A DNA stretch of 64,000 nt from Arion vulgaris (Eukaryota; Mollusca; Gastropoda; Stylommatophora; Arionidae), in the NCBI GenBank assembly GCA_020796225.1, contig CM036765.1, positions 3,122,228 through 3,186,227 of the forward strand, written 5' to 3'. The translations under genes and the position numbers were made by a program. The notes under the pieces were generated by a model that saw nothing but the letters and a program-made list of their open reading frames with translations, was not told the DNA's origin and made no database searches. Every line of letters begins with the position of its first letter. Position 1 is the stretch's first letter. This document shows, piece after piece, positions 29,650-40,824 of the stretch.

Positions 29650-30715
29650 GGAAATTTATTTTTCTAGCATTTTTATCCTTCTTATTGTGATATATAAACA
29701 GTCTTTGCCACGAACGTTTGTTTTACCTCACAATCTTCAGTACCATTTGAAGCTCTTGTGCTTGTCCTGCGGCGACGTGTCCGATTTCAACCAGAGTTTA
29801 CTTGGTTCGCTCTCCGTCAGCCTTTGACTGTCCCCAGCCAAGCTGCAAGGCAGCAGGCTGCTATTTTCTTTTAAGGTAGCGATCCTTAGACGACCTACCC
29901 TCTCGGGCTGTTGAACGTCATCTGCCCAGGTTGCTGGTCTTTTTGTGGACTACTTGGCTTTCCTTCCGTCCAGTTTTGTGTACGGTTTGCTCCACTAGCT
30001 TTTGATTGTCACCAATCTAACTACAAGGCAGTAGTAGTTCGCTGCGAGCGGAAACGCACACTCGATTCAAGCCTCTGCTGGGCTTTCCAATTTTTCTACA
30101 ACTTTTGTTGGTCCGCTCACCACTACGCCTGCCACGCTCCCTCACCATCAGCGCCATACACGTCTACCCACCGGTGGGCCCACCCGTGCATCGTCGGCAT
30201 GCGTGCTCGCTCTGTCCTGGTGCTTGCCCCAACATTTCCATCAGTTCTCACCGTGCTCACATTTACCAGCCTATCTAGGCTGTCCGGACACTGGGCTCAA
30301 CTCGGACCCCCACCTCAGAGCTCCGGGTTTCACCATATGTGGACCGACATGCAACTCATCTCGGGCCCAAGTTTTGCTCAACGTGGGCCCACGTCTCTTC
30401 TCTGAATGCATCCCTCATCCCTTTATGGTTATCCGTTCAGCTTTTCCTATCGGCCGGGAGAGACGTGCATTAATAGTCACTCTGATATTCCGCTCGTCTG
30501 TGTTGCAGGCGGATCTCATCCAACGTGACTACGTCTGCATCCCTGCCCACGCGAGAGTAGCTCTCCCTCGATCACTACCCACTTTGCCAGACAAGAATCA
30601 ATGTCTGTTACCAGGGTCACCAAGTGGAGGTGGGGTAGGATCTTGATTAGTGCTAGCTCACTAATCCTGGCGCGGCGTTGTCCCAATGCGCCTTTGACCC
30701 CAGGCACATATGTTT
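29650..30715. other. GC-richer unassigned region with degenerate tandem units
   Basis: From about 29800 the composition is clearly more GC-rich than its surroundings. Related segments recur: TTTGACTGTCCCCAGCCAAG..AAGGCAGCAGG near 29822 and TTTGATTGTCACCAATCTAA..AAGGCAGTAG near 30000. No frame with recognisable domains was found on either strand. It may be the 5' part of a retroelement. Confidence 0.35.
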
Positions 30716-30719
30716 CATC

Positions 30720-31735
30720 TGTACCACAGTATACAAGAACCAGAGTAAAGAATCCGCACTAGATCTGATGGTTCACTGTTTAACTTGGCTCGCTTAAGAG
30801 CCAAGACAAAAACGACGGAAATACTTCTCAAGGACCTCCTTTTCGCTGACGATGCTGCCTTAGTCGTCCACAGTGAGACTACACTGCAATGTCTAATTAA
30901 TAATCTGTCAAAGGCATGCGACCTCTTTTCTCTGACAATAAGTGTCTCCAAAACAGTTGTATTATGTCAGGAGGTAAGACATCAAATATCACTTTAAATG
31001 GTAACCATCTAACACCAGTGCAAAAATTCTGCTATCTTGGGTCCACGGTCACTGCCAGCCTTTCTCTTGATGAAGAAATCAACGCTCGTATAGGGAGTGC
31101 GGCTACTACATTCGGCATACTATCAAAGCGAGCGTGGGACAACAAAAAATTGACATTGCAGACGAAAACTCAAATATATCGAGCCTGTGTAATTAGTTCT
31201 TTACTATATGGCTCAGAAACATGGACAGCCTACTCAAGACACGAGAGGAGACTTAACATCTTTCACCTTCGATGTCTCCGCAAGATTATGAACATCAGGT
31301 GGTACGACCAGATAACCAACTCTGAAGTACTACAACGTGCAAATCTGCCTTCCATCATGGACATGCTCAGCAGTAGACGACTAAGATGGTTGGGACATGT
31401 GAGAAGAATGGAAACTTATCGCATACCAAAACAAATGTTGTTCTGTGAACTTTCGGAGGAAGAGGCACCAGGGCAGACCACTGCTCAGATATAAAGATGT
31501 CTGCAAAACCTCAATGAAAAACTTTGCTATAGATCCCAGCACATGGGAGGGACTAGCTGATGACAGAGTTGTGTGGAAAGCCAAATTACGGAAGGGCGCA
31601 GTCTTTTGAGAAGAGACTTATGTACGAGCTGAACGACAAGAAAGAAAAGCGAAAACTCAGAAGTTGTCACAGTAAAACACTTGCCTACTGACCATCTGTA
31701 AAGATGAAAAGGGCCATATATATATACATATGTTA
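30720..31735 (+). mobile_element. 5'-truncated LINE with RT active-site region
   Basis: Frames (with two shifts) read LARLRAKTKTTEILLKDLLF with FADDAALVVHSE (catalytic ADD), FCYLGSTVTASLSLDEEINA, VISSLLYGSETWTAYSRHER, FHLRCLRKIMNIRWYDQITN, RRLRWLGHVRRM and GRPLLRYKDVCKTSMKN. The domain order is RT palm end, thumb and C-terminal tail of a non-LTR retrotransposon. The 5' endonuclease and most of the palm are absent. The 3' UTR has ACACTTGCC and ends in a short (TA)n. Confidence 0.85.
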
Positions 31736-31753
31736 ACACACGCACATTGTACG

Positions 31754-31766
31754 GAAGAAGTAGCGA
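31754..31766. repeat. 13-bp target-site duplication, left, of Penelope dimer 2
   Basis: GAAGAAGTAGCGA here and at 34598-34610. Confidence 0.85.
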
Positions 31767-31810
31767 GAACACGTAAAAACAAAGTACTATAGTTTTACAA
31801 AATACAGAAA

Positions 31811-31855
31811 CAGTGACGATATACAGCAACGTTTCGACCCAAAGGCCTTTATCAA
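31811..31855 (-). ncRNA. hammerhead-ribozyme-like motif
   Basis: Reverse complement: CTTGATAAAGGCC, short loop, GGGTCGAAACG, then CGTC. Confidence 0.4.
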
Positions 31856-32092
31856 GCAAACGATACAACAAGAATGACGGATTTCGAGAAACACTACAAA
31901 TGGATGATTACATATGGAAACATTCAAACCTATCTAATGAAAACCTGGGAATAAAAGCGAATAACGAAATGAGTTAACCACAAAACCATAAGTGGAAAAG
32001 AAGAGAAACAATAAACAATTAAGTGAATATATATAACTTATATATACGAAGCAAATACACATATAGATTACAAGGCATGAGATGAGAAAGTA

Positions 32093-33984
32093 CTAAGAAG
32101 CATAGGAATGTAATGCGTTGAGTCCAAGAGGTCGCAAGGTGCCATACAACGAAATAAAACGGTTCTCCAGGGCAAATCGACTGCGATCATCAGAGGAACA
32201 TGATCGGATGGCTGTGACTTGGACATCACAAGCTCCTGAATGGCCAGTATCATTGAAATGAGTGGCTACAGGGGTGACAGAGCATTGGCGTATATCGCGC
32301 AAGTGTTGGGCGAATCGGTCACTGAGCCTCTTGCCGGTTTCCCCAATATAAGCCTTGTTGCACCGTTTGCAGGTGATGGCTTAGATGATATTACGGGACT
32401 CACACGTGAAACTGTCTTGAATGACATACGTGGCTTTTGGAAAAGAAACAGTGCGAGTCTGTATTACATATGTACACGTATAGCAGCGTCGATGGCCACA
32501 CTGGATGGTACCAAAGTGACTCTGGATATTAGGCTTGAGGCGACTGTGCACCAACATATCCTTAAGAATTCTGTCCCGTCTGTACGCCACCAAAGGATAG
32601 TGTTGGAAGACTGAACGTGTCTCAGGATCAGACTGAAGAATAGGGCGATGATGGAATAAGACTTTTTTCACCAGGGAACTATGAGGGTGGAAAGTTAAGA
32701 TAAGTTTAACTCTGTCAGAATTGGAAGTTCTATGTTGGTTGGAAAGGGCCTCCTGGCGAGCAATTAGCTGAACCCAATGCATGGCACTTCCTGGCGAGCA
32801 ATGAGCTGAACCCGATGTATGGCAGATATAAGCACATTCTCCGGGTATAGGCGCTTGCGAAAGATATCAAGCATCTCGTGAGCTCTATCGAGGAAATCAT
32901 CGTCCTCGCTACAGAGGCGACGAAGGCGTAAGAGTTGAGAGAAAGGTAAAGAGTCACGACAAGTCTGGGGATGGGAAGAGGTATGCAGAAGAAAACTATG
33001 TGCATCAGTAGGCTTATAGTATACTGATGTAGTGAGGGTCGCTAGGCTGATGGTGATGGTGATGTCAAGAAAGTTGACACAAGAGGTAGAGATGTGAGAT
33101 GTAAACCGAATAGCCGGATTGAAGACATTAATGAAATTAATGAAGCGTGACAGATCGGCTTCAGGCATATCGGTAATTCTAATACAATCATCAATGTATC
33201 TATGATACACAGACGGAAGAGGGTCATCATAGGTGTTCCATACTAAGTGTTCAAGATGACCCATGAATAGACAAGCATAACTGGTTCCCATTTTAGTACC
33301 CATGGCGACCCCACTGATCTGCTCAAAGAACTGGTCATTGAACTGAAAAGAATTGAGAGTGAGAACTAGTTCTGCAAGACGAAGGAGAGCCGAGGTGGAG
33401 ACAAGTGGATTAGTTCTCATGTCGAGAAAAAACTGGAGAGCTTGAAGTCCGTCGGAATGAGGTATAGAGGTGTACAGTCAGCAGACATCAAGGAGGAAAA
33501 GACGGTAAGTACTGCCAGGCAACAACTCAATGGAAGAAAAAACTGACAAAGTGTGGTTCGTATCTTTCAAGAATGAAGGTAGTGTGGTGACTATAGGATT
33601 GAAGATACTGTCAAGGAATTCGAAGATATGTTCCGTAGGACAGGAGCAAGCAGAAACAATAGGCCTACCAGGATTGTTGAGTTTATGAATTTTGGGGAGC
33701 ATATAGAATGTGGGTTTGCCCAAACAGCTATCGATGACACACAGTGATGATGCGCCGGTAGGAATGTCTTTAGAGGCAATTAAGTTCTTAATTACTTTAC
33801 GGACTTTACTATTGTTAGATAGTGTGACATCAGAAGAACTAGTTTTGTAAAATTGGGTATCAAGTAGTTGGTTGTGGCCTTCCTGAAGGTATAAGTCTTT
33901 GCTCCATATAACTATGGCGCCACCTTTATCAGCGTCATCACGTCGACGGAGGTGTGATAGAGCACGAAACTTGGACGGAGGCAA
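32093..33984 (-). pseudogene. Penelope-like reverse transcriptase plus GIY-YIG nuclease, broken
   Basis: Order from 33984: KPTFYMLPKIHKLNNPGRPI (RT finger region), FLLDVC-stop-LYTSIPH (motif A, with TGA at 33478-33480), GVAMGTKMGTSYA (motif B), HRYIDD (catalytic motif C), NFLDITI, then RRLCSEDDDFLDRAHEML. A 38-bp tandem duplication near 32750-32827 shifts the frame. It continues with QEALSNQHRTSNSDRVKLIL, NIQSHFGTIQCGHRRCYTC and the nuclease CKRCNKAYIGETG and ALENRFISLYG. In the nuclease the Tyr of the GIY strand is a TAA stop (32381-32383). In the family this protein nicks DNA and copies RNA. At least three lesions make it non-functional, though the motifs are well kept, which suggests a fairly young insertion. 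Confidence 0.9.
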
Positions 33985-34025
33985 GTTAGAACGCCCTAGG
34001 CGTTTAGGGTGGAGCAGTCCAATGT

Positions 34026-34597
34026 CATGTGTGCTCTGTCACCCCTGTAGCCACTCATTTCAATGATACTGGCCATTCAGGAGCTTGTGATGTCCAGGTC
34101 ACAGCCATCCGATCATGTTCCTCTGATGATCGCAGTCGATTTGCCCTGGAGAACCGTTTTATTTCATTGTATGACACCTTGCGACCTCTTGGACTCAACG
34201 CATTACATTCCTATGCTTCTTAGTACTTTCTCATCTCATGCCTTGTAATCTATATGTGTATTTGCTTCGTATATATAAGTTATATATATTCACTTAATTG
34301 TTTATTGTTTCTCTTCTTTTCCACTTATGGTTTTGTGGTTAACTCATTTCGTTATTCGTTTTTATTTCCAGGTTTTCATTAGATAGGTTTGAATGTTTCC
34401 ATATGTAATCGTCCATTTGTAGTGTTCCTCGAAATCCGTCATTCTTGTTGTATCGTTTGCTTGATAAAGGCCTTTGGGTCGAAACGTTGCTGTATATCGT
34501 CACTGTTTCTGTATTTTGTAAAACTATAGTACTTTGTTTTTACGTGTTCTCGCTATTTTACCAAGTTTTACTGCAGTCTTCCCCTTTTTCGATTACC
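34026..34597 (+). mobile_element. Penelope-like element, direct copy of dimer 2 (3' end only)
   Basis: It starts in the nuclease (CSVTPVATHFNDTGHSG, ALENRFISLYD) and runs through the 3' UTR to the extended end CCAAGTTTTACTGCAGTCTT. With the inverted copy it forms one insertion bounded by GAAGAAGTAGCGA. Confidence 0.9.
34459..34501 (+). ncRNA. hammerhead-ribozyme-like motif
   Basis: CTTGATAAAGGCCTTTGGG, TCGAAACG, loop, CGTC. Differs from dimer 1 in the loop of stem II. Confidence 0.4.
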
Positions 34598-34610
34598 GAA
34601 GAAGTAGCGA
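34598..34610. repeat. 13-bp target-site duplication, right, of Penelope dimer 2
   Basis: GAAGAAGTAGCGA, see 31754. Confidence 0.85.
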
Positions 34611-35204
34611 TTTGAAGAGAACGTCTCCAAGTAGCTCCGCCATTGCCAATCCCAAGCCTGGACGGGAAAGGGTGATGGCATTATGACATGGCAGCTAACT
34701 TTAACTGTATTGTAAATTATAAAAAAAACCAATAATACAACTATGTCTATATTTCCTGTTTTTTCATGACTATTATTGCAAGTATCAACATTGGCCCCAT
34801 GTATGAGCTCGGATGATACGCCTTTGAATGAGACTTGACATCAAATGTCATATTGGTGCGTTTATTGTAAAAACTAAAATTCTGTATCAGACTCGCCAAA
34901 TATGCCGCCAACATCAAAGGAAACCGTTATATTACAAAATCCAGGTTTCCTATAGCAATTTCTTCCATCAGACATTTGCGTCGGTATAATTCTAAGATTG
35001 GGTGCAAAGTTTTGCTACTGTAGAATCGATGGTTTTGCTACAATTTGCACTGGACTGTGGGCATGAGTTGTTGAACGGACTATAATTCTGTGTGGTCTAG
35101 TAAGGTTGATCGCTTCTCTCTGTAAGCTGAAAAGGAGGGGGTTATAGCCGAAGGATTGACTTCATTGCACCAATTTTTACCCCATATAGCTCGGTCACTG
35201 TTCG
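34611..35204. other. unassigned; contains a mariner-like terminal end near 35085
   Basis: AACGGACTATA at about 35075-35085, with GTGGGCATGAGTTGTTG before it, is the inverted counterpart of 26898 (TATAGTCCGTTC..TCATGCCCAC). It may be the end of another mariner relic. The rest is unassigned. Confidence 0.35.
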
Positions 35205-35507
35205 CACAAATAGCACGCCACCTGCCGAGAGTATCGCACGCCACCTGCCGAGAGTATTGCACGAACTCCGTAGCTACCACATCAATCCTAGGGGTGGGTC
35301 TCTGGAACAAAATTCACTCGTAAACAGAACAGTGCGGTCCGGATTCAAACCAACGACTTTCGACTCGCAAGGCAAGAACTTAGCCACAGCTAAGCACCAG
35401 CTGATAAATCTATATATATCTCTATCAAACCAACGACTTTCGACTCGCAAGGCAAGAACTTAGCCACAGCTAAGCACCAGCTGATAAATCTATATGTATC
35501 TCTATTA
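35205..35507 (-). mobile_element. SINE family A with an 81-bp tandem duplication of its head
   Basis: Minus orientation has the CGTGCAATACTCTCGGCAGG end and head sequences GCCTTGCGAGTCGAAAGTCG. The block 35346-35426 is repeated at 35427-35507, including the TATATATCTCTAT flank. Confidence 0.7.
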
Positions 35508-35514
35508 TCTATGT

Positions 35515-35765
35515 GTCCCATTTTCCACATAAGACTTGTACACAATGTCAATTACTGCAATTCTGCTACCTTTCTACCAATTCTTTACAATGTCAGGCCA
35601 CAATCTTTCCTCCTTGTTTTCCATGTTTCTATTGACGTCCGGACCATGTTTCCCCATCCACTGCCCCATACACGTTCTGATATAACCAACAAACGGTTCG
35701 CCCTAGGTTGAAAAGAGCATGCCTCGGCTTAAAGAGGCTTTAATCCACTACATAACAAACAAACA
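35515..35765 (-). pseudogene. LINE 3' fragment plus retroposon-like end
   Basis: GCAATTCTGCTACCTTTCTA, GGCCACAATC and CTCGGCTTAAAGAGGCTTTA correspond to the longer minus-strand copy at 54484-54895. It ends at an (AAAC)n run. Confidence 0.6.
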
Positions 35766-35889
35766 ATATTTGCAGGATTCTTCTTGAACATTTATATTGA
35801 AATGTCTCCAGCTTGTTTATGATGTTGTATGTCATTTTCTAGCACTCACTACTACATAATAACACTCACAAGACAATGCTTCTAATATA

Positions 35890-36245
35890 TTTTAAGTGTT
35901 GTTTTAAGATTCAATCCTGTGGCTTTCCAAATTTTGTTGAGCATGGCGAAAGTTTGACTTGCTTTCTTGACCCTTCCAATGATGTTCTTTTCAGAATCAC
36001 CATCTTGTGATACTGTACTTCCCTAACTCCCTTTCTGATTTCATTTTGTAACAAAATTAGGTTTTCTGATTTTTGGTTATTCCTCATTACTTTCGTTTTT
36101 GCAATTTTGAGTCCTTTTGTTTGAGCTGTTATGGAAAGTGTATCTATTTTCGATTGAGATCTATGTATTATCCATGTCTCGCTGGCGTACAGTTGCGCAG
36201 TTAACAATATGGTCCGGTAAACTTTAAGCTTTGTGGCTACGCTTG
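35890..36245 (-). pseudogene. LINE RT segment, inverted 5' part
   Basis: Minus strand: AQTKGLKIAKTKVMRNNQKS, then in another frame KNIIGRVKKASQTFAMLNKI and LNLKTTLKIY. The first 50 bases (AKVYRTILLTAQLYASETW) do not fit the expected order and may be a separate piece. The plus-strand fragment that follows begins where this one stops in the protein. Confidence 0.65.
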
Positions 36246-36715
36246 AAATATGAAAACGAAGCTAAGAATACTAAGGGCATGCATATTCCCAGTGGCAAAG
36301 TACGGGTGTGATGCATGGATATTTAACAAGGCGGTGGAGAAACATATATGTGCTTTTGAAGTGTTACATAAGTCCTCCGTATATCATGGACAGAGAAAAG
36401 AACATATATATATATATATATATACCCAGAAAGAACTCAAAATCAAAGAAAATTGACTGATGCTACAAATAAGAATGAGAAATTTGAAGTATTTTGGACA
36501 TATAAAAAGTCACGAAGGACTGGAGAAGAGATTCATGGAAGGATGCATCCCGACAAAGAGGAGACCAAGTGTTAAGACCAAGGAGAAGATGGATTCAGGA
36601 TGTAACTGATGGTTTGAGTATAACGGCTGCAGAGACCTACGAGAGTGAGAAATTCCGAAGGACTATTAAGGTGGTAAAATTCTGCTCAGGACAAGCTATT
36701 TGATGATGATGATGA
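36246..36715 (+). pseudogene. LINE RT tail, 3' part
   Basis: MKTKLRILRACIFPVAKYGC, AWIFNKAVEKHICAFE, then (after a (TA)n run at 36400-36424) MLQIRMRNLKYFGHIKSHEG and a degenerate end with (GAT)n tail. Same family as 17263. Confidence 0.75.
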
Positions 36716-37104
36716 TGGTTACGCTTATTGCCTTTGGCTGCCACACAGTAACACGTAGCCTTCCTTGTCTTACCTGCGTCTTAGATTAGAGACATAGACA
36801 GTATAACAAACAGACACACACATAATTGAGGCCATGCACCAGATGTTGATAATCAATTATTGACCTTGCAAGTGTTTATTGAATCGTGTTTGCAAACGAT
36901 GCTCGTATCGAGATTCATCTGTTTAGAAGTGACAGGAGTATATCGATCAATACAAATTTCCCACCTTGACGTTTGTATGGCCTTGACATTGATACACCTT
37001 TGTCATTAAAGTTAGAAAGAATATCGATGAAAAAACTGGATGATCAACGTACAAGTAATTATTGTTACGGAACGAACTTTTAAGATACTCGATCAAAACA
37101 GAGA
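36716..37104. other. unassigned stretch
   Basis: Nothing recognised. Confidence 0.3.
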
Positions 37105-37330
37105 GCAGCATTAGCTCAGTTGTTAGTCAACTTGCTTCTTCTGAGGATAGTGGACCGGATTCAATTTCACAGTGGGCGTGGAGTATTTGTCCAACTGTAA
37201 CGGCTCTCAGATCGACCCAGCCTCAATTTTAGTACACCAGGAAAACACAGGAATTAAAGGCCGACGTCGTGATGTTGACCACATTACACATCGTGTGCCG
37301 CCGGTCAATAAGAATACAAGATTAACTTAA
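37105..37330 (+). mobile_element. SINE family E, uninterrupted
   Basis: AGCATTAGCTCAGTTGTTAG is an A-box-like head, GGATTCAATTTCACAGTGGG the B-box side; the body has CTCTCAGATCGACCCAGCC and ends near CGCCGGTCAATAAGAATACA. Confidence 0.6.
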
Positions 37331-37861
37331 CACCACATTACACAATATACCTCGAGGTATGAAAAAGGGTTCCTTTAATTCTTTACTTATCAAATAAAAC
37401 CATTGATGTTTATTCTATATGATATTTTACTCAGTCCAGTTATGAAACTTATCTATCTGAAATTATTTCAGCTTCTCTATCGTCTTATTGAAAAAACAAA
37501 TTAACAAACACATCATTCAAACCACTTACCTTTATTTCTTATGGCACCTATTGCATAGCCTAGCAATACGAGTGTTCTTACGAACACAACCAGCGAGCCA
37601 TTAAAAATGGCTTTACTGAGAAGTGTCTTTCACAAACGCTTCGTTTTAGCTAGACACAGAATAATAAGGTAAGGTTCGATCGAACAGTGTTTGCACAAAC
37701 ACATGCTATAAGCTTTTTGTGCTTGTGTATATTTGAGACGAGACAGTATCATACATACACCACACATATATACATATATAACAAGCATGCATACATCATT
37801 CAAATTAGCTTCAAATTTATTGTGCAAACACTGTTCATATACCACACCAAGAAAAAAGGCC
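37331..37861. other. unassigned; contains a 16-bp perfect inverted repeat
   Basis: GAACAGTGTTTGCACA at 37682-37697 is the exact inverse of TGTGCAAACACTGTTC at 37821-37836. The rest is AT-rich and unassigned. Confidence 0.5.
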
Positions 37862-37950
37862 ATCACGCCCTGATATAACCAAAAATAGACACATATCTTA
37901 GGTTGAAATGGCGTGCCTCGGCCATATAGAGGCTTAATCCTCTACTAAAC
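37862..37950. mobile_element. short retroposon-like unit
   Basis: CGCCCTGATATAACCAAAAA, CTTAGGTTGAAATGGCGTGC and an AAACAAAC end also occur at 35670, 54775 and 54905. Confidence 0.5.
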
Positions 37951-37959
37951 AAACAATCC

Positions 37960-38935
37960 ATAAACTAATCCACGTCACCGAGTAATCCACTCCACCAACT
38001 ATCCCATTCCACCAACTAATCCACTCCAACTAATTCACTCCACCAACTAATCAACGCCACCAACTAATCCACTCCACCAACTAATTCACTAATCCACACG
38101 TCACCAACTAATCCACTCCACCAACTAATCTACTCCACTAACTAATCCACTCCACCAACTAATCAACGCCACCAACTAATCCACTCCACCAACTAATTCA
38201 CTCCACCAACTAATCCACACAAGCCAACTAATCCACGTCACCAACTAATTCACTCCACCAACTAATCAACGCCACCAACTAATCCACTCCACCAACTAAT
38301 TCACTAATCCACACGTCACCAACTAATCCACTCACCAACTAATCCACTCCACCAACTAATCCACTCCACCAACTAATCCACTCCACCAACTAATCCACAC
38401 AAGCCAACTAATCCACTCCACCAACTAATCTACGTCACCAACTAATTCACTCTACCAACTTATCCACACAAGCCAACTAATCCACTCCACCAACTAATCC
38501 ACACAAGCCAACTAATCCACTCCACCAACTAATCCACACAAGCCAACTAATCCACTCACCAACTAATCCACGTCACCAACTACTCCACTCCACCAAACTA
38601 ATTCACGTCACCAACTAATCCACGTCACCAACTAATCCACTCCACCAACTAATCCACTCCACCAACTAATCCACTCCACCAACCAATCCACGTCACCAAC
38701 TAATCCACTCCACCAACTAATCCACTCCACCAGCTAATCCACTCCACCAACTAATCAACTCCACCAACTAATCCACTCCACCAACTAATCCACTCCACCA
38801 ACTAATCCACTCCACTAACTAATCCACCCCACCAACTAATCCACTCCACCAACTAATCCACTCCACCAACTAATCCACTCCACCAACTAATCCACGTCAT
38901 CAACTAATCTACTCCATCAACTAATTGACCTTATC
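37960..38935. repeat. 17-bp minisatellite, about 55 units
   Basis: The unit AATCCACTCCACCAACT varies in the middle (CACGTCACC, CACACAAGCC, CAACGCCACC), giving recurrent mixed blocks. Confidence 0.95.
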
Positions 38936-39214
38936 AAACAAATCGACACAAGGAATTACACCTACAACATACAGCTTCCGACACCAAAATACGACGTTGA
39001 CGTGTTAGCTAAACTTAAAGCAATATATCATACTAGACGAGTAGTTGACATAGTCACACAGCATGTTCATTACTCACACACACATGATGTGTTGTGTTGT
39101 AATACTCAGGATAAACATGGCGTGCTCGCTTCTAGTTACCCTCTGTCCTTCCAAAACTTAGATGTTTGTTTGTGCTTGGGTGAGAGTAGATAGGAATGAT
39201 AGATCTGAAATATG
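38936..39214. other. unassigned spacer between two minisatellites
   Basis: Nothing recognised. Confidence 0.3.
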
Positions 39215-39860
39215 GTTGGTGTGTGGACAGATGGGTAGACAGGTGAGAGGACGGATGAGGGGACAAATGGATGGACAGATGAGTGGACAGATGGGTGGAC
39301 AGGTGAGTGGACAGGTGAGGGGACAAATGGATGGACAGATGGGTGGACAGATGAGTTGACAGATGGGTGGACAGATGGGCGGACAGATGGGTGGACAGAT
39401 GAGTGGACAGATGGGTGGACAGATGGTTGGACAGATGAGTGGACAGATGCGTTGACAGATGAGTGGACAGATGGGTAGACCAATGAGTGGATACGTGAAG
39501 GGACAAATGAATGGACAGATGCGTTGACAGATGGGTGGACAGATGAGCGGACAGATGGGTGGACAGACAGTTGGATAGATGAGTGGAAAGCTAAGTGGAC
39601 AGATGGTTGGACAGATGGGTGAACAGATGAGTGGAAAGCTAAGTGGACAGATGAGTGGACAGATGGGTGGAAAGCTAAGTGGACAGATGAGTGGACAGAT
39701 GGGTGGACGGATGAGTGGACAGATGGGTGGACGGATGAGCGGACAGATGGGTGGACAGACAGTTGGATAGATGAGGGTGGACAGACAGATGGGTGAACAG
39801 ATGAGGGGAAAACTAGGTGGACAGATGGGTGGACAGATGAGTAAAAAGCTAAGTGGATCA
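39215..39860. repeat. 12-bp minisatellite, about 53 units
   Basis: The unit GGACAGATGAGT/GGGT is a multiple of three, so all frames stay open on one strand (SVHPSVH and similar). These are not proteins. Confidence 0.95.
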
Positions 39861-40069
39861 TCCCCAAATAAATAATCAGGAAAGCTGTAGTCCAACCGTG
39901 TACCGTGTGAACACCAACAATTTGTGTAGCCAAAACTGACCTCAAACGTGGAATTAGAGCACGGCATGGGGTTAGTAGCCAAGCTTCTTATCGATCTCGC
40001 TATCTGCGCCACCCCAGAAAGGCCTGTCATTGCACATTTCTTCACCAGAGAATGCAGGTGGTAGAAGGA

Positions 40070-40205
40070 TTCGTTACTGATTACTGAGCTGCCGTCATTG
40101 CACTCTGGGCATACCTATATGTGCATAGTCTCCCCCAAAAGATATCGAAGAGTATGCGTACTGGTGGTTCCCGTGGCTCGCTGGTTAAATACTAATTTCT
40201 TTACT
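40070..40205 (-). pseudogene. LINE 3' end (RNase H family)
   Basis: Minus orientation: TTTAACCAGCGAGCCACGGG, ACTCTTCGATATCTTTTGG and GCCCAGAGTGCAATGACGG, ending in CAGTAATCAGTAACGA. Confidence 0.65.
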
Positions 40206-40224
40206 CATTTTTAAAAGTCGGGTG

Positions 40225-40400
40225 CCGGAAATTCTTCTTTGAACGCTTCATATCGACCATTTGCTAAACCACTCTTTGTGATGTGTATGTGATCTGAGCC
40301 TGAGTAATTGTACGTTGTGCCAGTAATGCTCCTGCAAGTAGGCCAGCACATCCGATTTCTGCAACGCTTTTTATTTACTAAGGTAGCTTTCCTACTATCC
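40225..40400 (-). mobile_element. SINE family B copy, left half
   Basis: CATATCGACCATTTGCTAAA, GTGATGTGTATGTGATCTGA, CTGCAAGTAGGCC and TTTATTTACTAAGGTAGC match family B subtype 1. The other end of the same copy is at 43560-43640, after the minisatellite and the transposon. Confidence 0.7.
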
Positions 40401-40822
40401 TACCTCAGTATGCCTCCTACCTCAGTATGCCTCCTACCTCAGTATGCCTCCTACCTCAGTATGCCTCCTACCTCAGTCGCCTCCTACCTCAGTATGCCTC
40501 CTACCTCAGTATGCCTCCTACCTCAGTATGCCTCCTACCTCAGTCGCCTCCTACCTAAGTATGCCTCCTACCTCAGTATGCCTCCTACCTCAGTATGCCT
40601 CCTACCTCAGTATGCCTCCTACCTCAGTATGCCTCCTACCTCAGTATGCCTCCTACCTCAGTCGCCTCCTACCTCAGTATGCCTCCTACCTCAGTATGCC
40701 TCCTACCTCAGTATGCCTCCTACCTCAGTATGCCTCCTACCTCAGTATGCCTCCTACCTCAGTATGCCTCCTACCTCAGTATGCCTCCTACCTCAGTATG
40801 CCTCCTACCTCAGTATGCCTGC
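40395..40822. repeat. 17-bp minisatellite, left part (about 25 units)
   Basis: CTACCTCAGTATGCCTC repeats, with occasional CAGTCGC units. CAGTCGC is the ancestral SINE B sequence (CCTCAGTCGCCTC). The array is cut by the mariner-type element. Confidence 0.95.
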
Positions 40823-40824
40823 TA

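Larger units (their letters stand above)
31767..34025 (-). mobile_element. Penelope-like element, inverted copy of dimer 2, with most of the RT
   Basis: On the minus strand it holds RT, linker, GIY-YIG nuclease and 3' UTR. The outer arm (31767-32310) is an inverted repeat of 34029-34553. Like the minus arm of dimer 1, its 3' end stops at ACGTGTTC, short of the plus arm. Confidence 0.9.

Noticed and set aside
39136..40045. Open frames of 269 and 295 codons on the minus strand (SVHPSVH, ICPPICPL)
   Set aside because: They translate the 12-bp minisatellite in two frames; no homology or codon bias of a gene.
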